Source of the DNA: Candidatus Moraniibacteriota bacterium
GTDB lineage: Bacteria > Patescibacteriota > Minisyncoccia > Moranbacterales > GCA-2747515
NCBI GenBank assembly: GCA_027016355.1
Contig: JALWAF010000108.1
Span: forward strand, 1-7,948
DNA length: 7,948 nucleotides
Direction: 5' to 3'
The notes under the pieces are model-generated. The model saw only the letters and a list, made by a program, of their open reading frames with translations. It did not search any database and was not told the DNA's origin. Below, one piece after another: positions 5,467 through 7,948 of the stretch (position 1 is its first letter; each line of letters starts with the position of its first letter). The translations under genes and the position numbers were made by a program.

Positions 5467-6048
5467 ATGTATCCCAAATCATTTCAAAAACTCATAGAAC
5501 AATTTAGCTCCCTCCCCGGCATTGGTCCAAAAATGGCCGAACGCTTAGTCCTGTCCCTATTCAAAAAAGATCAAGACAAGCTAGATACATTTGCACAAGC
5601 ACTTACCAACTTGCATGATATAAAGCCATGTGCAAAATGTTTTAATATCACTCAAGATAATTTATGTACGATTTGTACAAATACCACTCGTAACAGATCT
5701 AAACTCTGTATAGTTGAAGAACCATTAGATATAATTCCCCTAGAGCGCTCACGTGCTTTTGACGGTCTATATCACGTACTTGGAGGCACTATAAAAAAAC
5801 GAGATTCCAGTAAGCTTACAACCGACAAACTTCTACAACGCATAGAAACAGAGCCAATAACAGAAATCATAATAGCAACAAATTTCACGACAGAAGGTGA
5901 CATGACTGCAATGCACTTAAAACAAAAATTAGCTCCATTCAAAATAAAAATTTCCCGCCTAGTCCGCGGACTGGCAACAGGTTCTGACATAGAATACGCC
6001 GACGACATGACAATCCGTAGCGCACTAACAAACAGAGAAACTTTTTGA
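5467..6048 (+). CDS. recR: recombination mediator protein RecR
   Basis: Works with RecO and RecF to load RecA on gapped DNA. The 193 residues show the standard order: helix-hairpin-helix LPGIGPKMAERLVLSLF (16-32), a four-cysteine zinc site (Cys55, 58, 67, 70), and a Toprim domain from about 80 (CIVEEPLDIIPLE, then YHVLGG at 102-107, ATNFTTEGDMTA at 137-148). The C-terminal RLVRGLATGSDIEYADDMT (164-182) is also diagnostic. I chose the ATG at 5467 because RecR proteins begin M-Y-P. A TTG at 5452 would add five residues with no support. The loop after HVLGG, usually SPLDGIGP, reads TIKKRDSSK, a divergent form. It lies 29 bases after dnaB and is probably in its transcript. It ends with TGA. Confidence 0.95.
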   Translation: MYPKSFQKLIEQFSSLPGIGPKMAERLVLSLFKKDQDKLDTFAQALTNLHDIKPCAKCFNITQDNLCTICTNTTRNRSKLCIVEEPLDIIPLERSRAFDGLYHVLGGTIKKRDSSKLTTDKLLQRIETEPITEIIIATNFTTEGDMTAMHLKQKLAPFKIKISRLVRGLATGSDIEYADDMTIRSALTNRETF

Positions 6049-6091
6049 TATAAAATTTGATTTTACTAAACTGACTAAATTTTTTGCACAT

Positions 6092-6124
6092 AAAAAAGAG
6101 CGCCGATGTATTCACATGACGCTC
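6092..6124 (-). terminator. intrinsic terminator of the exported-protein gene
   Basis: On the minus strand GAGCG (6120-6124) pairs with CGCTC (6098-6102), and inside it ATGT pairs with ACAT around a four-base loop, with a small bulge. Six T bases follow (6092-6097). It begins 24 bases after the stop codon at 6149. On the plus strand no U-run follows the stem, so it is less suited to ending recR transcription. Confidence 0.8.
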
Positions 6125-6148
6125 AACGACTTGATGAAATAAAAGTTT

Positions 6149-6559
6149 TTACTTAATGTGTTTGAGGGTAATTACCCACTTGGTGATTTCCTTGTTTTTG
6201 ATACAGTCATCCACTGGGTGACTAGCGATGACTCTACGCTTATCAACTCTCACAGCTTTCATAGCTTCTTGTGGCGTAGGCATCGATCCGCTTGCCCAAT
6301 CCCAAGCTCCATTGATTTGCATTACATTTTTACCATCATAAACGTTGTGAGCAACGTACCATTCATCATTTCCTGTAAGATAAATGATAATGTACTCTTG
6401 CCCAGGTTTCACGTCTATGCAAGTATGATAATCAAATGAGTCGCTCTTGACTTTGACCATCTCATTTGCAGGATATGTTACAACATCAGCCTGAACTGTT
6501 ATTGAAACAAAACAACTAACCATAACCAACATTACAGTAAAAAGAACTTCTCGTTTCAT
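6149..6559 (-). CDS. small exported protein of unknown function
   Basis: The ATG at 6559 gives 136 residues beginning with a classical Sec signal peptide: basic MKREV, a hydrophobic core to about residue 18, and a VQA|D cleavage site after Ala24. No canonical lipobox is present. The mature part, about 112 residues, alternates polar and hydrophobic residues as in a beta-rich domain. It has several Trp (W67, W86, W88, W128) and only two Cys (C47, C119), which could form a disulfide outside the membrane. I recognise no family. The start is set by a strong AGGAG seven bases upstream; a longer frame from 6622 would hide the signal peptide behind 21 residues. It has its own consensus promoter and terminator and diverges from the SLC12-like transporter. 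Confidence 0.82.
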   Translation of the reverse strand: MKREVLFTVMLVMVSCFVSITVQADVVTYPANEMVKVKSDSFDYHTCIDVKPGQEYIIIYLTGNDEWYVAHNVYDGKNVMQINGAWDWASGSMPTPQEAMKAVRVDKRRVIASHPVDDCIKNKEITKWVITLKHIK

Positions 6560-6566
6560 GATATTT

Positions 6567-6571
6567 CTCCT
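6567..6571 (-). promoter_or_regulatory. strong ribosome binding site AGGAG
   Basis: AGGAG on the minus strand, seven bases before the ATG at 6559. It fixes that start over the in-frame ATG at 6622. It is the best Shine-Dalgarno site in the window; most other genes here have none visible. Confidence 0.85.
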
Positions 6572-6608
6572 ATATCCATGATTTATGATTGCGAATAATT
6601 TCGCCTTT

Positions 6609-6630
6609 GTTGTAATTTTCATATTACAAC
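6609..6630. promoter_or_regulatory. 8-bp-arm inverted repeat at the predicted transcription start
   Basis: GTTGTAAT and ATTACAAC are perfect arms around six bases. The element covers the predicted start (near 6629) of the exported-protein transcript. It could be a repressor operator or, if transcribed, a 5' stem that stabilises the mRNA. No known regulator site is recognised. Confidence 0.6.
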
Positions 6631-6635
6631 TTATA

Positions 6636-6664
6636 ATTATAATATATTATTGATATTTTGTCAA
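6636..6664 (-). promoter_or_regulatory. exact-consensus sigma-70 promoter
   Basis: On the minus strand TTGACA (6659-6664), a 17-base spacer and TATAAT (6636-6641): all twelve consensus bases at the ideal spacing. It should start transcription near 6629, about 70 bases ahead of the exported protein's ATG. Confidence 0.88.
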
Positions 6665-6688
6665 TACACGGGTCTTACATTTTACTAT

Positions 6689-6719
6689 CAATCTTGAATT
6701 AAGATTGCCCTGCTATTAT
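6689..6719 (+). promoter_or_regulatory. transporter promoter with overlapping inverted repeat
   Basis: TGCTATTAT (6711-6719) is an extended -10 of the same form as in the toxin-antitoxin promoter. There is no good -35. In its place lies an inverted repeat, CAATCTT and AAGATTG around five bases (6689-6707), placed where an activator or repressor could act. The predicted start is near 6726. Confidence 0.45.
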
Positions 6720-6755
6720 CCTCATGTTAAAATAAAAGAGGTAAAATAAATATAT

Positions 6756-7948
6756 ATGTTTAACTTCAAAAATAAATCTACAAAAAACTTAGAACTCAAT
6801 ACTCTCTCCGGAGTTTTTATCCCTACTTTTCTCAGCATCATTGGTGTAATTTTATATTTACGTTTAGGTTATATCGTGGGAAACTTAGGTATTTGGTATA
6901 CACTGCTTATTATTATCTTGGCTGTCTCTGTTACGCTTGCGACTGGTTTATCTCTTAGTTCCATAACTACCAATATCAAAATCGGTGCTGGAGGTCCTTA
7001 TTCAATCATAAGTAAGACTCTAGGATTAGAAGTTGGTGGCAGTGTTGGTATTCCGCTATATTTAGCTCAAGTTTTTTCCGTAGCCTTATATATATTTGGT
7101 TTTTCAGAAGTTTGGACATCCATTTTTCCCCATCATCCACTAAAATTAGTTGCTTTGACTGTATTTATATTTTTATTTTTAAGTGTAGCTATAAATACTA
7201 GGTTGGCAATTAAATTACAAGCTGTAGTTTTTGTTATAGTCATCATATCTTTGATAAGTGTCTTTTTGGGTGGTGATTGGTGGCATACTACCAATATAAT
7301 AACCACATCATTCGAGATTGATAAGACGGGTTTTTGGGAACTTTTTGCAATCTTTTTTCCTGCTGTTACAGGACTCATGGCTGGCATCGGTCTATCTGGG
7401 GAACTAAAAGACCCAAAAAGGCAAATTCCACTGGGAATTTTAACAGCCCTAGTAGCAACAACAGTTATTTATATAACTACTGCATTTTGGCTTTCTATGG
7501 TTGCTCCACGTGACGTGCTCATTACAAATTCCATGATAATGACTAGCAAGGCACTCTCTGGTCCGCTTGTAATACTTGGTATGGGTGCAGCAACTTTTTC
7601 TAGTGCCTTAATAACATTTTTAGCTGCTCCTAGATTACTTCAAGCAATGGCCAATAATAGAGTTATTCCATTTAGTCTCTTTTTCTTAAAATTAAATAAA
7701 AACAAATCCCCCAACAATGCAATTTTCTTTAGTAGCATCATAATCCTCTTTTTATTGCTTATTGGCAATTTGAATTCTATAGCCACAACATTAACAATGT
7801 TTTTCTTGATTACTTACATTATGATTAATCTGGTTGTATTTGTTGAACAGGCACTTGGTTCAGTCAGTTTTCGTCCTACGATGAAAATCCCTAAAATTGT
7901 TCCTCTTTATGGAACTATTACATCTTTATTATTTATGTTTTTTATTAA
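6756..7948 (+). CDS. SLC12-like (cation-chloride cotransporter type) APC-superfamily transporter, partial
   Basis: My translation gives 397 residues from the ATG at 6756, still open at the window end. Features match the SLC12 branch of the APC superfamily: LSGVFIPTFLSIIGVILYLRLG (18-38) as first helix, GAGGPYSIISKTLG (77-90) in the third, FFPAVTGLMAGIGLSGELKDP (200-220) in the sixth, and AAPRLLQAMANNRVIP (289-304) after the eighth. About eleven membrane segments are visible. Eukaryotic members move Na+, K+ and Cl- together; bacterial homologues are little studied, and some may carry amino acids, so ion transport here is inferred. An AGAGG lies 14 bases before the start, a long spacing. It diverges from the exported-protein gene. 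Confidence 0.82.
   Translation, partial: MFNFKNKSTKNLELNTLSGVFIPTFLSIIGVILYLRLGYIVGNLGIWYTLLIIILAVSVTLATGLSLSSITTNIKIGAGGPYSIISKTLGLEVGGSVGIPLYLAQVFSVALYIFGFSEVWTSIFPHHPLKLVALTVFIFLFLSVAINTRLAIKLQAVVFVIVIISLISVFLGGDWWHTTNIITTSFEIDKTGFWELFAIFFPAVTGLMAGIGLSGELKDPKRQIPLGILTALVATTVIYITTAFWLSMVAPRDVLITNSMIMTSKALSGPLVILGMGAATFSSALITFLAAPRLLQAMANNRVIPFSLFFLKLNKNKSPNNAIFFSSIIILFLLLIGNLNSIATTLTMFFLITYIMINLVVFVEQALGSVSFRPTMKIPKIVPLYGTITSLLFMFFI

Noticed and set aside
6046..6060. UGA recoded as glycine (as in some CPR groups)
   Set aside because: recR ends naturally at this TGA at the family's usual length, and I found no internal TGA in the other genes.
6560..6622. Longer form of the exported protein from the ATG at 6622
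   Set aside because: It would bury the signal peptide behind 21 residues and ignores the strong AGGAG before 6559; its ATG also sits within a few bases of the predicted transcript start.

Overview
The window is AT-rich bacterial DNA, compactly coded on both strands. It holds nine genes: seven complete and two cut by the window edges. No gene is a firm taxonomic marker. The low G+C, short housekeeping proteins (411-residue prolyl-tRNA synthetase without the editing insertion, 193-residue RecR), mostly absent Shine-Dalgarno sites and GTAG-footed hairpin repeats fit a reduced genome, possibly Patescibacteria/CPR. That placement is inference. UGA is the stop of recR and I saw none inside the genes, so the standard bacterial code fits.

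Left part (1-2421, all minus strand). Read in transcription order: a promoter-like -10 box (2346-2351), a small acidic coiled protein (2053-2277), a DUF523/TudS-like Fe-S protein (1631-2044), a ParD/ParE-type toxin-antitoxin pair (914-1464) with its own operator-promoter, and an EamA/DMT transporter (856 leftwards, unfinished). The toxin-antitoxin pair lies between two 68-bp direct repeats (842-909 and 1562-1629, 64 of 68 identical). Each repeat contains a hairpin and the first codons of the EamA gene. The pair therefore looks inserted between the DUF523 gene and the transporter, leaving a short copy of the transporter start behind.

Centre (2423-6048). proS (minus) and the dnaB-recR pair (plus) diverge from a 417-bp intergenic region. 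A 36-bp perfect palindrome with a T-run follows proS. A 13-bp-stem REP-like hairpin sits in the dnaB leader. recR follows dnaB by 29 bases and is probably co-transcribed, so replication fork unwinding (DnaB) and RecFOR repair (RecR) share a transcript.

Right part (6092-7948). A small exported protein of unknown function (minus) forms a self-contained unit: exact-consensus sigma-70 promoter, palindrome at the predicted start site, strong ribosome binding site and intrinsic terminator. Diverging from it is an SLC12-like (cation-chloride cotransporter type) APC-superfamily transporter that runs off the right edge.

The most notable item is the repeat-bounded toxin-antitoxin cassette. I see no CRISPR array, tRNA, rRNA, transposase or phage gene.
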